64,000 nucleotides of DNA from Dinoroseobacter sp049801095 (GTDB lineage Bacteria; Pseudomonadota; Alphaproteobacteria; Rhodobacterales; Rhodobacteraceae). The stretch is from NCBI RefSeq assembly GCF_049801095.1, contig NZ_JBNAGH010000001.1, forward strand, positions 806,001 to 870,000, in the 5' to 3' direction. The translations under genes were made by a program, and so were the position numbers. Positions 52,522 to 61,715 of the stretch are shown here, in pieces. The stretch's first letter is position 1; the number at the start of each line of letters is the position of its first letter. Under the pieces are notes generated by a model. That model did not search any database and was not told where the DNA came from. It was given only the letters and a program-made list of their open reading frames with translations.

Positions 52522-54024
52522 ATGCTCTACGGTAAGAATTTGATTGATGGGGCCTGGGTCGGCTCCGAAGTGACCTTGGCCTCCGCTGATCTCGATGGTC
52601 AGGTCTTCGCCCAGGCCAGCCCCGAGCAGATCGATGTGGCCTGCCGGGCGGCGCGGCGCGATTTCCGTGCCTATTCCGCCCTGCCCCGGGCCACGCGCGC
52701 GGCCTTCCTGCGGGAATGCGCCGACCAAATCGACGCGCTTGGCGACGAGATCACCCGCACGGCCATGGCTGAGACCGGCCTGCCTGAGGCGCGGCTGGTG
52801 GGGGAGCGGGGCCGGACAACCGGGCAGCTCAAGATGTTCGCGGACCTTCTGGAGTCCACCGAGTATCTCGACATCCGCAAGGACGCGGCCCTGCCCGATC
52901 GCGCGCCCCTGCCCCGCCCGGATCTGCGCCTGATCCACAAGGCGATCGGCCCGGTCGCGGTGTTCGGGGCCTCGAACTTCCCGCTGGCCTTCTCGACCGC
53001 AGGGGGCGACACGGCCTCGGCCCTGGCCGCAGGCTGCCCGGTGATCGTGAAGGGCCACGGCGCCCATGCGGGGACCGCCGAGCTTGTGGGGCAGGCCATT
53101 GCCAAGGCCATGGAGGCCTGCGGCATGCCGCAAGCGACCTTCCAGATGATACAGGGGGCGAGTAACGAGACCGGCTCGGCGCTCGTCACCCATCCGGAGA
53201 TCTCGGCGGTGGGCTTCACCGGGTCGCTGGCCGGGGGGCGCGCGCTCTTCGATCTGTGTCAGGCGCGCCCTGTTCCCATCCCCTTCTATGGCGAGCTCGG
53301 CTCGATCAACCCGATGTTCTGCCTGCCCGAGGCCATGGTTGCCCGCGCGGCCGAGATCGGCGGCGGCTGGGCCGGATCCCTGACCATGGGCGCGGGCCAG
53401 TTCTGCACCAATCCCGGCATCGCCGTGATGGTCAAGGGCGCCGAGGCTGATGCGTTTGAGGCCGCCGCGGTTGCGGGCCTGCAAGGCACGGCCGAGCAGG
53501 TCATGCTCACCGATGGCATCAAGGCCGCCTATGAGGCCGGAGTGAAGACCTGGTCCGAGCTCGCGCCGGAGCTCGCCGGTTGCCCGGCTCCCAAGGGCGC
53601 GCGCGCGGCCATGCCGGCGGTGTTCAAAGTGTCCGCCAAGGACTGGATGGCGACCCGCGCCCTGCAGCATGAGGTGTTCGGCGCGGCGGGGATCCTGGTG
53701 CTCTGCGAGGATACCGCCGAGATGGAGGCGCTTGCGGAAGGTCTGGAGGGGCAGCTTACCGCGACCTTGCAGATGGATGCGGGCGATACCGCGCTGGGGC
53801 AGACCCTGCTCCCGATCCTAGAGGAGAAAGCCGGGCGCATCCTCGCCAATGGCTTCCCCACCGGGGTCGAGGTGGCGCCCGCGATGATGCATGGCGGCCC
53901 CTACCCGGCCAGCACCGATGTGCGCGGCACCTCCGTGGGCACGCTTGCCATCACGCGCTGGCTGCGTCCGGTGAGCTATCAGAACGTCCCCGAGGCGCTG
54001 TTGCCTGCGGATCTGCGCGACTAG
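52522..54024 (+). CDS. 2-Oxoglutarate semialdehyde dehydrogenase (NADP-type aldehyde dehydrogenase)
   Basis: 500 residues. KGSADH-type ALDH: FGASNFPLAFSTAGGDTASALAAGCPVIVKGH, catalytic Cys in GAGQFCTNPG, GELGSINPMF for the general base region, and C-terminal FPTGVEVAPAMMHGGPYPAS. It oxidises 2-oxoglutarate semialdehyde to 2-oxoglutarate, which enters the TCA cycle. It starts one base after the upstream dehydratase stop, so the two are tightly coupled. Confidence 0.87.
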   Translation: MLYGKNLIDGAWVGSEVTLASADLDGQVFAQASPEQIDVACRAARRDFRAYSALPRATRAAFLRECADQIDALGDEITRTAMAETGLPEARLVGERGRTTGQLKMFADLLESTEYLDIRKDAALPDRAPLPRPDLRLIHKAIGPVAVFGASNFPLAFSTAGGDTASALAAGCPVIVKGHGAHAGTAELVGQAIAKAMEACGMPQATFQMIQGASNETGSALVTHPEISAVGFTGSLAGGRALFDLCQARPVPIPFYGELGSINPMFCLPEAMVARAAEIGGGWAGSLTMGAGQFCTNPGIAVMVKGAEADAFEAAAVAGLQGTAEQVMLTDGIKAAYEAGVKTWSELAPELAGCPAPKGARAAMPAVFKVSAKDWMATRALQHEVFGAAGILVLCEDTAEMEALAEGLEGQLTATLQMDAGDTALGQTLLPILEEKAGRILANGFPTGVEVAPAMMHGGPYPASTDVRGTSVGTLAITRWLRPVSYQNVPEALLPADLRD

Positions 54025-54096
54025 CGCCTGCTTCTTGCGGCGGGGCCGAACCGGTCCCGTCGTCTCAGACCACATCGCGCAAAGAGAGGACGCAGC

Positions 54097-55020
54097 ATGA
54101 CTTTCGGCGTCATTGAGGGCACGGGGTTCGAGGTGATCGAGCCGGAGTTTGCCGCCTGTTTCATCGGCCATGCCCGGGTCGAGCGGCTCTGGACCGGGGC
54201 GCGCTGGTCCGAGGGGCCCGCATGGTTTCCCGCCGGGCGCTACCTTGTCTGGTCCGATATCCCGAACAACCGTATGATGCGCTGGGACGAGACCGATGGC
54301 TCGGTCTCCGTCTTCCGCGCGCCCGCGAACAACACCAATGGCCATACGGTCGACACGCAGGGGCGGCTTGTCTCTTGCGAGCATCTGACCCGTCGCGTGA
54401 CGCGAACCGAGCATGACGGCAGCGTCACTGTGCTCGCGGACCGCGTGGATGGCAAACGCCTGAACTCGCCCAATGATGTGGTGGTGAAATCCGACGGTTC
54501 GATCTGGTTCACGGACCCGTCCTACGGGATCATGATGGACTATGAGGGCGACCGCGCCGAGAGCGAGATCGGCGCCTGCCATGTCTACCGCATTGATCCG
54601 GCAACGGGCGATGTCCGTGCGGTCGCGACGGATTTCGTGAAACCCAACGGGCTGGCCTTCTCGGCGGACGAAGAAACGCTCTTCATCGCCGATACGGGCG
54701 GCACCCATGATCCGGATGGACCCGCCCATATCCGGCGGTTCGCCGTGGGTGCGGATGGCAAAAGCCTGTCCGGGGGCGAAGTCTTTGCGACCTGCACGAA
54801 CGGGTTCTTTGACGGGTTCCGGCTGGATCGCGAGGGGCGGATCTGGAGCTCGGCGGCCGATGGCGTCCATTGCCTGGCGCCGGATGGGCGGTTGATCGGC
54901 AAGATCCACCTGCCCGAGATCGTGGGCAATGTCTGTTTTGGTGGGGCCAAGAAGAACCGTCTCTTCATGGCCGCCACCAGTTCGCTTTATGCGGTCTATC
55001 TGAACGTCAATGGCGTCTGA
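54097..55020 (+). CDS. SMP-30/gluconolactonase-family sugar lactonase
   Basis: 307 residues, six-bladed propeller. Family metal sites: E39 in SEGPAW, the Asn in NSPNDVVV, and the Asp in FFDGFRLD; KPNGLAFS is also typical. No signal peptide. It should open an aldonolactone to the acid used by the dehydratase, so the organism may take up the sugar or lactone as well as the acid. No sugar dehydrogenase is visible in the operon. Last gene of the unit, 72 bp after the dehydrogenase. Confidence 0.87.
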   Translation: MTFGVIEGTGFEVIEPEFAACFIGHARVERLWTGARWSEGPAWFPAGRYLVWSDIPNNRMMRWDETDGSVSVFRAPANNTNGHTVDTQGRLVSCEHLTRRVTRTEHDGSVTVLADRVDGKRLNSPNDVVVKSDGSIWFTDPSYGIMMDYEGDRAESEIGACHVYRIDPATGDVRAVATDFVKPNGLAFSADEETLFIADTGGTHDPDGPAHIRRFAVGADGKSLSGGEVFATCTNGFFDGFRLDREGRIWSSAADGVHCLAPDGRLIGKIHLPEIVGNVCFGGAKKNRLFMAATSSLYAVYLNVNGV

Positions 55021-55026
55021 CCGGGC

Positions 55027-55052
55027 GGGAGGGGCGCGCGGCCCCTCCCCCT
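55027..55052. terminator. Hairpin terminator at the end of the acid-sugar operon
   Basis: A 9-bp stem GGGAGGGGC/GCCCCTCCC with loop GCGCG and CCTT after it. It lies in the 36-bp gap between two convergent genes; weak T-run, so efficiency is uncertain. Confidence 0.55.
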
Positions 55053-55056
55053 TGGC

Positions 55057-57792
55057 CTAGCCGAGATCCATGCCGAGATCGGTGAGAGCCTGCACCAGCT
55101 GGCTCTCAGGCTCGAGGATCCCGCTCCAGGACGGTGCGGTCAGGCTGCCTTCAGTGAGGTCTTCGGCCTGCACTCCGTCGAGCACGACGAAATCGCCGCC
55201 ATTGCCCAGCACCTCGAAGACGAGATCGCCTTCCTGCTCGGTCACGCCGATCTGATCGCCGGAGAAGGAGCCGAAGTCGAACGTGTCCTCCGCCGGGTTG
55301 AAGCCGGTGATCGTGGTGGTGGAGCCATAGCTCCAACCGAGCGTGTAGCTCTCGGCAGTGCCATCACTGAAGGCCACCGTGTCGCCGCCGTCCGGGATGC
55401 CGCCGCTGCCGCCATCATCCCCGTTGCCGTCGCCATTGCCGTCACCGTCCCCGTTGCCATCGCCATTCCCGTCGCCCTCATAGATCGAGCCGGTCATGTC
55501 GCCCGTCCGGGTCTGGAACCCGTCCGTGGTCGCCCCTGCCGGGGCCTCAGGCGTCAGCAGAACCGTGCGATCCACCAGCGTGACGTCGTTCTGATCAAAG
55601 CCAAAGGGCGTTTCGAGATTGTCCTCCATAACCTGGTCGAAATGGAACTCGACCAGACCCGGGATCAGATCCGCCTTGGTCACCCCGGTGAAGGTGAAGC
55701 TTTGACCGCTGGGCAGAGAGGAGATCACCAGACCGTCATCGCTGTCCTCGACGCTGAGCCGCTCGCGCGTGCCGAAATAGAGGAAGCTGATCTTCATGCT
55801 GGTGGGATCGAACCCGTCGATCACCTCGCTCGCGCCGTATTCGTGGCTGCGGATATAGACGGTGTCATCCGCGCGCGGACCGACCCCTTGCTCCCATGAG
55901 ACGACCCCGCCCATGTCCTGACGGAAATGCTCGTTGCCGACCACGCCGAAGCTGTCGATGGTCACATCCTGATAGGTCACGCCCTGCACGATCTGGGCGG
56001 CGGCCGACCAGGGGCTGTCTATCACGATCTCGCCCGCCTGGGACTTGGTGACGATCATGCCATGGACCGAGGTGCCGCCAAAATCGAGCGCGTCCCGGGT
56101 CACATCGAAGCCAACGATGTCGTCGGCATTGCTGTCGGCCTTGTACTTGACGCCGCCCGCATCGGTCGTGCCGGTGGTCTCGGGCGGGTTGGAACCATCG
56201 TTGTCATAGCTCAGCGTGTAGCCTTCGCCATTATCCGGCGTGCTCGTATCCGCGCCGATGGCCGCTGCAATCTCATTCTGCACGCCCTGATTGACGCCCG
56301 AGATATTGGCCAGCGTGAGGTCTTCGAGACCGAAGCCGGTGAAGATGATCTGCTTGGTCTCGCCGTTCTGGGTCAGCTCGATCCGCACGGTCTGGCCAAG
56401 GGCATCGCCGGATTCCTCGAAGAGGCTGAAGGCCTCGGCGGTCACATCCCCTTCGATCTCGATCATGTCGCCCATGGCGGGCAGGAACCCGTCGATCACC
56501 TGGGCGGGGGTGTCGAGATTGATGTAGATATGTTGGTGCATATGGCCATCGCCATGGCCGTCACCATCCCCATGACCGTCCCCATCGCCATGGCCATCTC
56601 CGTCGCCGTGGCCATCACCGTCACCATGGCCATCGCCATCTCCGTGACCGTCGCCATCCCCGTGACCGTCACCGGATCCGTCGCCGATCAGCCCAAGGAT
56701 CTCGGCCGCTGCGGTGTCATCGAGGATGGTGAAGTTCGCTGCGGAGAGATCCGAGAGCGAGACATTCTCCAAGGTCGTCGACTGGTTGTTCGAGGGCACA
56801 AAAAACGTCACCCCAAACGCGCCGCCCTCATCGGCGGTGTATTCCACCACGTCCAGCGCATCCGCACCGATCCAATCCACAAAGATCGTATCCGTGGCCG
56901 GGTCGAAATCCGAGATCACGGCATCGGTGCCATAGGACCATGTGATCACGACATCCGCCGTCTCTGCGGTGACATTCGCATCGCCATTGCCCGTGGGGCC
57001 ATCGGTCCCACCATCGCCCGAACCATCACCGGACCCGTCGCCAGTTCCGTCGCCGCCAGGGGTGCCGACCCCCTCGTCTCCGGTCTTGCGGTCCTCGAAG
57101 AAGGCGATCGCTTCGTCCACGCTGGGGCTTTCATAGCCGCCATATTCCTCGATATAGCGCAGGATCGAGGTGCCGTTCTCGTCCGTGGACGCCCCGCCGC
57201 CGAGCAACAGGTTGACCGTGCCAAAGGCCCCGCGCAGGTGGGAGGCCGCCATCAGGCCGGTGATCGAGATCTCGACCGAAACCGTGGAGCCATCCACATC
57301 CTGATAGGTGAAGGTCTCGCCGATGAAGTCATCGAGGCTGTGGCCCTGATACCCCAGCTGCTGCTCGATGATCTGCAGGTTGAAGCCGAACGCCTCCTGG
57401 ATCGCGACCTCCTGCGCCTCAGCGGTCATGAAGTCTTCGAGCGAATTGACCCCAGCCTTGCCGGTCCAATCCCCGTCCCAACGGTTGATCGTGTCCCCGC
57501 CCAGATAATAGACGTCGTCATCATAGTAGCCGAGATCGATCAGCAGGGCCTCGCCGAACTGATACCCGACAAAGCCGAGCGAGTTGGTGGAGCGATAGGA
57601 CATCGCATCCCACTCCGCGTCGCTCAGATCGCCCCAGCTGCTATAGCCCGGATAGAAATCCGTAACCGGACCGCCCGCCCACTGGTCGAGCTGGGCGTCG
57701 ATGATGATGCCATTGTCATAACGCTCCCGATCCCAGCCGGATTCAAAAGCGCGCAGCGCATCACGAAACTCTTCGTAAGTCCCTTTGGACAT
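55057..57792 (-). CDS. Large acidic repeat protein with GDGDGH tandem repeats, probably secreted
   Basis: 911 residues from ATG near 57792 (GAGAGGAAG upstream). No Sec signal; very acidic and Gly/Asp-rich. Residues ~1-230 form an unrecognised globular domain with ALRAFESGWD, LGFVGYQFGE and GAFGTVNLLLGG. Three low-complexity linkers follow: ~245-275, a pure GDGDGH array (coding 56542-56685), and a GDGNGD linker near residue 790. Between them are repeated beta units of the form SYGTDAVISDFDPATDTIFVDW / SYGSTTTITGFNPAEDTFDF, as in Ca-dependent adhesin-type or type I secreted proteins. Secretion route and target are inferred. Confidence 0.75.
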   Translation of the reverse strand: MSKGTYEEFRDALRAFESGWDRERYDNGIIIDAQLDQWAGGPVTDFYPGYSSWGDLSDAEWDAMSYRSTNSLGFVGYQFGEALLIDLGYYDDDVYYLGGDTINRWDGDWTGKAGVNSLEDFMTAEAQEVAIQEAFGFNLQIIEQQLGYQGHSLDDFIGETFTYQDVDGSTVSVEISITGLMAASHLRGAFGTVNLLLGGGASTDENGTSILRYIEEYGGYESPSVDEAIAFFEDRKTGDEGVGTPGGDGTGDGSGDGSGDGGTDGPTGNGDANVTAETADVVITWSYGTDAVISDFDPATDTIFVDWIGADALDVVEYTADEGGAFGVTFFVPSNNQSTTLENVSLSDLSAANFTILDDTAAAEILGLIGDGSGDGHGDGDGHGDGDGHGDGDGHGDGDGHGDGDGHGDGDGHGDGHMHQHIYINLDTPAQVIDGFLPAMGDMIEIEGDVTAEAFSLFEESGDALGQTVRIELTQNGETKQIIFTGFGLEDLTLANISGVNQGVQNEIAAAIGADTSTPDNGEGYTLSYDNDGSNPPETTGTTDAGGVKYKADSNADDIVGFDVTRDALDFGGTSVHGMIVTKSQAGEIVIDSPWSAAAQIVQGVTYQDVTIDSFGVVGNEHFRQDMGGVVSWEQGVGPRADDTVYIRSHEYGASEVIDGFDPTSMKISFLYFGTRERLSVEDSDDGLVISSLPSGQSFTFTGVTKADLIPGLVEFHFDQVMEDNLETPFGFDQNDVTLVDRTVLLTPEAPAGATTDGFQTRTGDMTGSIYEGDGNGDGNGDGDGNGDGNGDDGGSGGIPDGGDTVAFSDGTAESYTLGWSYGSTTTITGFNPAEDTFDFGSFSGDQIGVTEQEGDLVFEVLGNGGDFVVLDGVQAEDLTEGSLTAPSWSGILEPESQLVQALTDLGMDLG
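56542..56685 (-). repeat. 18-bp tandem repeat coding GDGDGH
   Basis: A 144-bp in-frame array encoding GDGSGDGH, six GDGDGH units and GDGH, ending at MHQH. Unit sequence varies at third positions, so the protein repeat rather than the DNA is conserved. His/Asp alternation suggests metal (Zn, Ni or Ca) binding. Confidence 0.9.
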
Positions 57793-57921
57793 TGTCTTCC
57801 TCTCAGCAATAATTGATGGCCAGCCCGATCATTGCGGGCTCTGTGGCTCAAATTGCATCGAAGGCCGGGTTTCGCTTGGGCCGACGCGCCAAAGACTTGG
57901 TCTGACCCGCCGTCCGGGGAT

Positions 57922-58968
57922 CTAGGCGGTTTTCTGCCGGGGGAGACGGGCCGAGATGGGTGGCCGCCCGGTCCAGCGACGATAGGCGTTGGAGAAGCTG
58001 CTGGGATCCGCAAACCCCAGAAGATAGCTGATCTCGGTCAGGGAGATGCTGGGATCCTCCAGAAGGGCCGCGGCCATGGCCTCCCGCGTCTCGTCGATCA
58101 GCGTGCGGAAGGAGGTCCCCTCCTCCGCCAGCTTGCGCGACAGGGTCCGTTCCGACAGGCCGAGGTCTTCGGCGGCATCCTGCAGGCGCGGCAGACCTGC
58201 GTGGAGACGCCGGAGCAGGTATTGAAACACCCGCTCCCGGGTGGTCGTGCGGTCCGGGCGGCGCTGTGCGAGGATCAGGCGGCCATATTCGGTCAGATGG
58301 AGCAGCAGATGCGCATCGCTGGACCGGATCGGCAGATCGAGCGCCGAGGATTTCAGCTCGATCGCCGTGTAGCCCGTGGCATCCTCCACCGGACAGCCCA
58401 GCGCACCCGAGATCGCCCGGGCCCGTGCACCAATCGGGGCCGCCACCGAGACCCGCCGCGGCTGGACCGGGACCCGTGTCGCGGTGGACCAGCTGTTGAG
58501 GATGCTGCCCAGCACAAATTCCCGATAATGGACCGCCCGCTGCACCTTGGGCGCCGGGTGCCACATGCGAAACTCCGTAGTCGCCGTCTCCGCGCGGATC
58601 TCGACCCGGCTGCGCGGGCGCGTGAGTTGCACAAACTCCGCGATATGGGTCAGACCTGCGCGCAGGGTGGGCGAGGCAAAGAGGATATAGGACAGAACCG
58701 AGCCCGTATTCGCATTGGCCGAAAGCCCCAGCTTCAGGGCAAAGAGCGGATCCCCGCTCTGCCGCGCAAGGGCCTCGACCACCGCGATCTCCTGCATCAG
58801 GGGCACCATTTCCCCGGGCCGGTCGAGGGTCCCCATGTCGAGCCCGGCCTGCTCGAGCGCGGCGCCCAAAACGCGCTCCTCCAGCTCAGGCGCGCCTTTC
58901 AGGCTGCTCAACCAGTAATTCGGAACTAATTCCTGCCCGTCATCGGCAACGGGGGCTGCACGCTTCAT
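57922..58968 (-). CDS. AraC-family transcriptional regulator
   Basis: 348 residues. N-terminal AraC_binding_2-like/OruR-type domain and C-terminal double HTH (PRLQDAAEDLGLSERTLSRKLAEEG; SISLTEISYLLGFADPSSFSNAYRRWTG). It is upstream of the GDGDGH repeat protein on the same strand, 129 bp away, and may activate it. Start ATG at 58966-58968. Confidence 0.87.
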   Translation of the reverse strand: MKRAAPVADDGQELVPNYWLSSLKGAPELEERVLGAALEQAGLDMGTLDRPGEMVPLMQEIAVVEALARQSGDPLFALKLGLSANANTGSVLSYILFASPTLRAGLTHIAEFVQLTRPRSRVEIRAETATTEFRMWHPAPKVQRAVHYREFVLGSILNSWSTATRVPVQPRRVSVAAPIGARARAISGALGCPVEDATGYTAIELKSSALDLPIRSSDAHLLLHLTEYGRLILAQRRPDRTTTRERVFQYLLRRLHAGLPRLQDAAEDLGLSERTLSRKLAEEGTSFRTLIDETREAMAAALLEDPSISLTEISYLLGFADPSSFSNAYRRWTGRPPISARLPRQKTA

Positions 58969-59253
58969 GGGTCACTTTCCGTCTGCGCTCGGTCCGGGAT
59001 GCGGTCGGCAAATCCCGCATTTGAGCAAGTTTAGGGCTCGCGGTTTCGCGCAGCAAGACAATAGGGAGACGGGCCTGAAATTGTCGCCCCACAGACCCAG
59101 CTGGGGTCTGCTGAAGCATTTGAGATCTGTTCCAGACAAACTGCAGATACATCACGCGGCCAAAGCAGCACGATCCGTGGCCATCAAGGCCGTGCATTTT
59201 AGTCCCACTTGCCCTGGAGCTTTGCTGCGAACCCTCTTTCGATCCTCGCCGCC

Positions 59254-59930
59254 ATGATGGCGCTCACCTTTGCCTCCATCGCCAATGCAGCGACCTTCAA
59301 GGTAGAGGTGACAGGGATTGTCGAGAACGTGGTCAGCGGTGCTCGGTGGTGCCCGATCAGCCCGTGAGCCCGAGCGACCCGTTCCGTGTCAGCTTCACGG
59401 TCACCGATGAGAATGCCATCCCGCGCCCCTTCGGCCCCAGCGTGCTGGAATATCAGGGCGGGGTGCAGAACATCTCGGGCCAATTCGGAGCGCTCGACTT
59501 TATGACGACGATCACTGATCTGACCCCGCTGCAGGAGCAGGGCGTTTTCGTGCGGGTGGTCGATGATCTGGGCGGAGCATCCGACGCGATCGAGGTGCGG
59601 GGGCTGGTCGACACAAGCCTGCCGATCCAGGGCAGCTCCTTTGCCACCTTCGGGTTTGCCTATGACAATTATCAGCCGCCGCATCCCCCGCTTTTCGACG
59701 GGCTCGATCTGGATCCGGCCAAGTTCGGTCAGGATGTATTCGATCTGGCATCGGAGACCCGGATCGGTTTGCGTTTCGAAGGGGCCGATGGCGAGACCTA
59801 TTTCCTGAGGGGTATCCCCCGCGAGGTCACCGTTTCGCCGGTCCCGCTGCCGGGCTCGGCACCGCTCATGGCCGCCGGCCTTGCGGGTGTCGCGGCGCTC
59901 TCCTGGCGCAAGCGGCGCGCCCGGGGCTGA
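59254..59930 (+). pseudogene. VPLPA-CTERM-type sorting protein, apparently frameshifted
   Basis: The signal region (MMALTFASIANA, mature ATFKVEVTGIVENVVSGA) is read from 59254 in one frame and stops near 59368. The body is read in another frame from ~59343 (VVPDQPVSPSDPFRVSFTVTDEN...) to 59930, where it ends with VPLPGSAPLMAAGLAG and AALSWRKRRA, the VPLPA-CTERM tripartite tail for exosortase-type processing. The two halves would join cleanly near 59340-59350 with a one-base shift. The 5-prime end is also poor (no good start before 59254). Either a broken gene or a sequencing error. Confidence 0.65.
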
Positions 59931-60133
59931 AAACGCGGCCCTGGAGGGCCGTCTGCAGTGGCCAGACCTCCGGAGCCCGGCTACCCTGCCCGGGCTCCCG
60001 CGAATTTCGGGGCGCGACAGGAGGACCCTCATGAAATCCCTATGCTCTCCTCAAGCACGGAGGCTGGTGCCTTGCTACGCCGGGGTCATCACGCGGCGGA
60101 TCCTCTGCCGCCTTGCCCTGTTTGGAGACACCC

Positions 60134-60823
60134 ATGCTCGACGCGACCCTTATGACCGACCTGCTTGATACCCCTGTACGCGCATCCTTTGACGCCGATT
60201 GGCGACCCCATGCGGTCTCCCGGGGGGCCGCCGCCGCCCTGCGCCCCGATATTGGCCCTTTCGCGGCCCCGGCCAGCGACAGGCCTGAGGATCTGGCGGA
60301 TCTGGCCGCCCTGGTGACGGCCCGTGCGGCCCCTGTCCTCATGGCGCAAGTCCCCGAGATCCGGGTGCCCGAGGGGCTGGCACTCCTCGGTCTCGTCAAG
60401 GCCGTGCAGATGGTCGCCACGGAGGCCGCCCAATCGGACCCGACCGAGTTCCGCGAGCTCGGCCCCGAGGATGCGCCCGAGATGCTGCGCCTCGCGCAGC
60501 TCACCAAGCCCGGCCCGTTCGAGCTGCGGACCCATCGCCTCGGGACATTTGTCGGGCTGCACGCGGAGGGCGCGCTGGTCGCCATGGCCGGGCAGCGCAT
60601 GGGCTTTGGCGGCTACCGCGAGATCAGCGGTGTCTGCGTCCACCCGGACCATCGCGGCAAGGGCCACGCCACGCGGCTGCTCGGCGCGATGATCGGAAGG
60701 ATCCGGGCCGAGGGCAAAACGCCCTTCCTGCACACCTATGCGGATAACGCCACGGCGATCCGGCTCTATGAGAGCCTCGGCTTTGAGCTCCGGGCCGAAC
60801 TGAACGTGGCCGAAATCGCCTGA
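60134..60823 (+). CDS. GNAT-family N-acetyltransferase (FR47-like)
   Basis: 229 residues from ATG 60134 (GGAGAC upstream); an in-frame ATG at 60113 lacks a ribosome site. The acetyl-CoA motif VCVHPDHRGKGHATRLL and the following HTYADNATAIRLYESLGFE are the GNAT core; the N-terminal ~100 residues are a second, degenerate half. The substrate is unknown. Confidence 0.85.
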   Translation: MLDATLMTDLLDTPVRASFDADWRPHAVSRGAAAALRPDIGPFAAPASDRPEDLADLAALVTARAAPVLMAQVPEIRVPEGLALLGLVKAVQMVATEAAQSDPTEFRELGPEDAPEMLRLAQLTKPGPFELRTHRLGTFVGLHAEGALVAMAGQRMGFGGYREISGVCVHPDHRGKGHATRLLGAMIGRIRAEGKTPFLHTYADNATAIRLYESLGFELRAELNVAEIA

Positions 60824-60832
60824 GCCCCGCGC

Positions 60833-61597
60833 TCACATCATCATGCAATCCCCGCCCGTGGGCAGCGCCTTGGCGCCTTCGGGCAGGGTCGGCGTGTAGT
60901 CGAAGCTCGCGATGCGCGCGCCCACATCGAAGGCCACGAAAAGTTGGTTCGAGCCGGGGCGGATCGCGATCCCTTCCGGGTCGATCCCGTAAGGCAGCAG
61001 CGACGCCGTCGACAGGAGCCGCCCCTCCGTGTCGAACTCATAGAGGCTGTTGGTCCCTTCGCGATCATCCACGATCAGCAGATGCCCGGTGCGGGGATCC
61101 CGGGCGATGCCCTGGGCCTCGCTCAGGGGCGGGTTGAGGGTCATGGTGTCGATCCGGCGCAGCACCTCGCCCTCGGGCGACAGCCAGGTCAGGTATTCGG
61201 GATCATCCTCGACCATGACGAGGTTGCCGGCCTCATCCACCGCAAGCCCCTCGGTATCGGCCCAGCCCAAAGTGCTGCGAAACGGCGCGCCGAGGGGCTC
61301 GCCCATCTTCGTCAGCCGCTGAAACTGACCCGCGCCATCGGCCACGAGCAGGTCATCCCCCTCCAGCGTGATGGCCTTGATCATGAAGAGATCCGAGGAG
61401 AAGCGCCGCAGCTCGAGCCCGTCCAGCGTAACCAGGATCACCTCCGGCCCTTCATTGGCGATCCAGAGCCCGCAAAAGGCCGGGTCGTAGTCGAGGCTGG
61501 AGGGATGGTTGATCTCGAACGTGCCCGTGTGCCGCAGATCGAGGGCCGCGGCGGCGCCGGGGCTGAGCAGGGTCAGTATCGCGAGAATTCGGAGCAT
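60833..61597 (-). CDS. Secreted SdiA-regulated/esterase-like beta-propeller protein
   Basis: 254 residues from ATG 61595-61597 with AGGAGGTG upstream; longer frames have no ribosome site. Signal peptide (MLRILAILTLLSPGAAAA). Repeats such as HPSSLDYDPAFCGLWIANEG, DTEGLAVDEAGNLVMVEDD and DPEGIAIRPGSNQLFVAFD match the SdiA-regulated propeller family. Periplasmic; function unknown. Confidence 0.75.
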   Translation of the reverse strand: MLRILAILTLLSPGAAAALDLRHTGTFEINHPSSLDYDPAFCGLWIANEGPEVILVTLDGLELRRFSSDLFMIKAITLEGDDLLVADGAGQFQRLTKMGEPLGAPFRSTLGWADTEGLAVDEAGNLVMVEDDPEYLTWLSPEGEVLRRIDTMTLNPPLSEAQGIARDPRTGHLLIVDDREGTNSLYEFDTEGRLLSTASLLPYGIDPEGIAIRPGSNQLFVAFDVGARIASFDYTPTLPEGAKALPTGGDCMMM

Positions 61598-61715
61598 GGC
61601 AGCACCTCCTGACATGGGGGTGCTGCAAAGGATGGGGCAGTTGCGCCGAACATCAACCGAAAGGGTGCGGGCGCGCCCGTCGAAAGGCGCGCCCCGCCGC
61701 TCGAATAGGCAGGTC

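Noticed and set aside
56542..56685. The tandem repeat as a CRISPR or minisatellite
   Set aside because: It is in frame, has no spacers, varies at third codon positions and encodes a regular hexapeptide.
55927..57816. 629-residue plus-strand frame opposite the GDGDGH protein
   Set aside because: Its Val/Ile/Ala-Met repeats are the antisense of the 18-bp array; no start context and no domain.
59972..59998. Hairpin GGAGCCCGG/CCGGGCTCC after the VPLPA gene as a terminator
   Set aside because: Stem is good but the loop is 9 nt and no T-run follows, so function is unclear.
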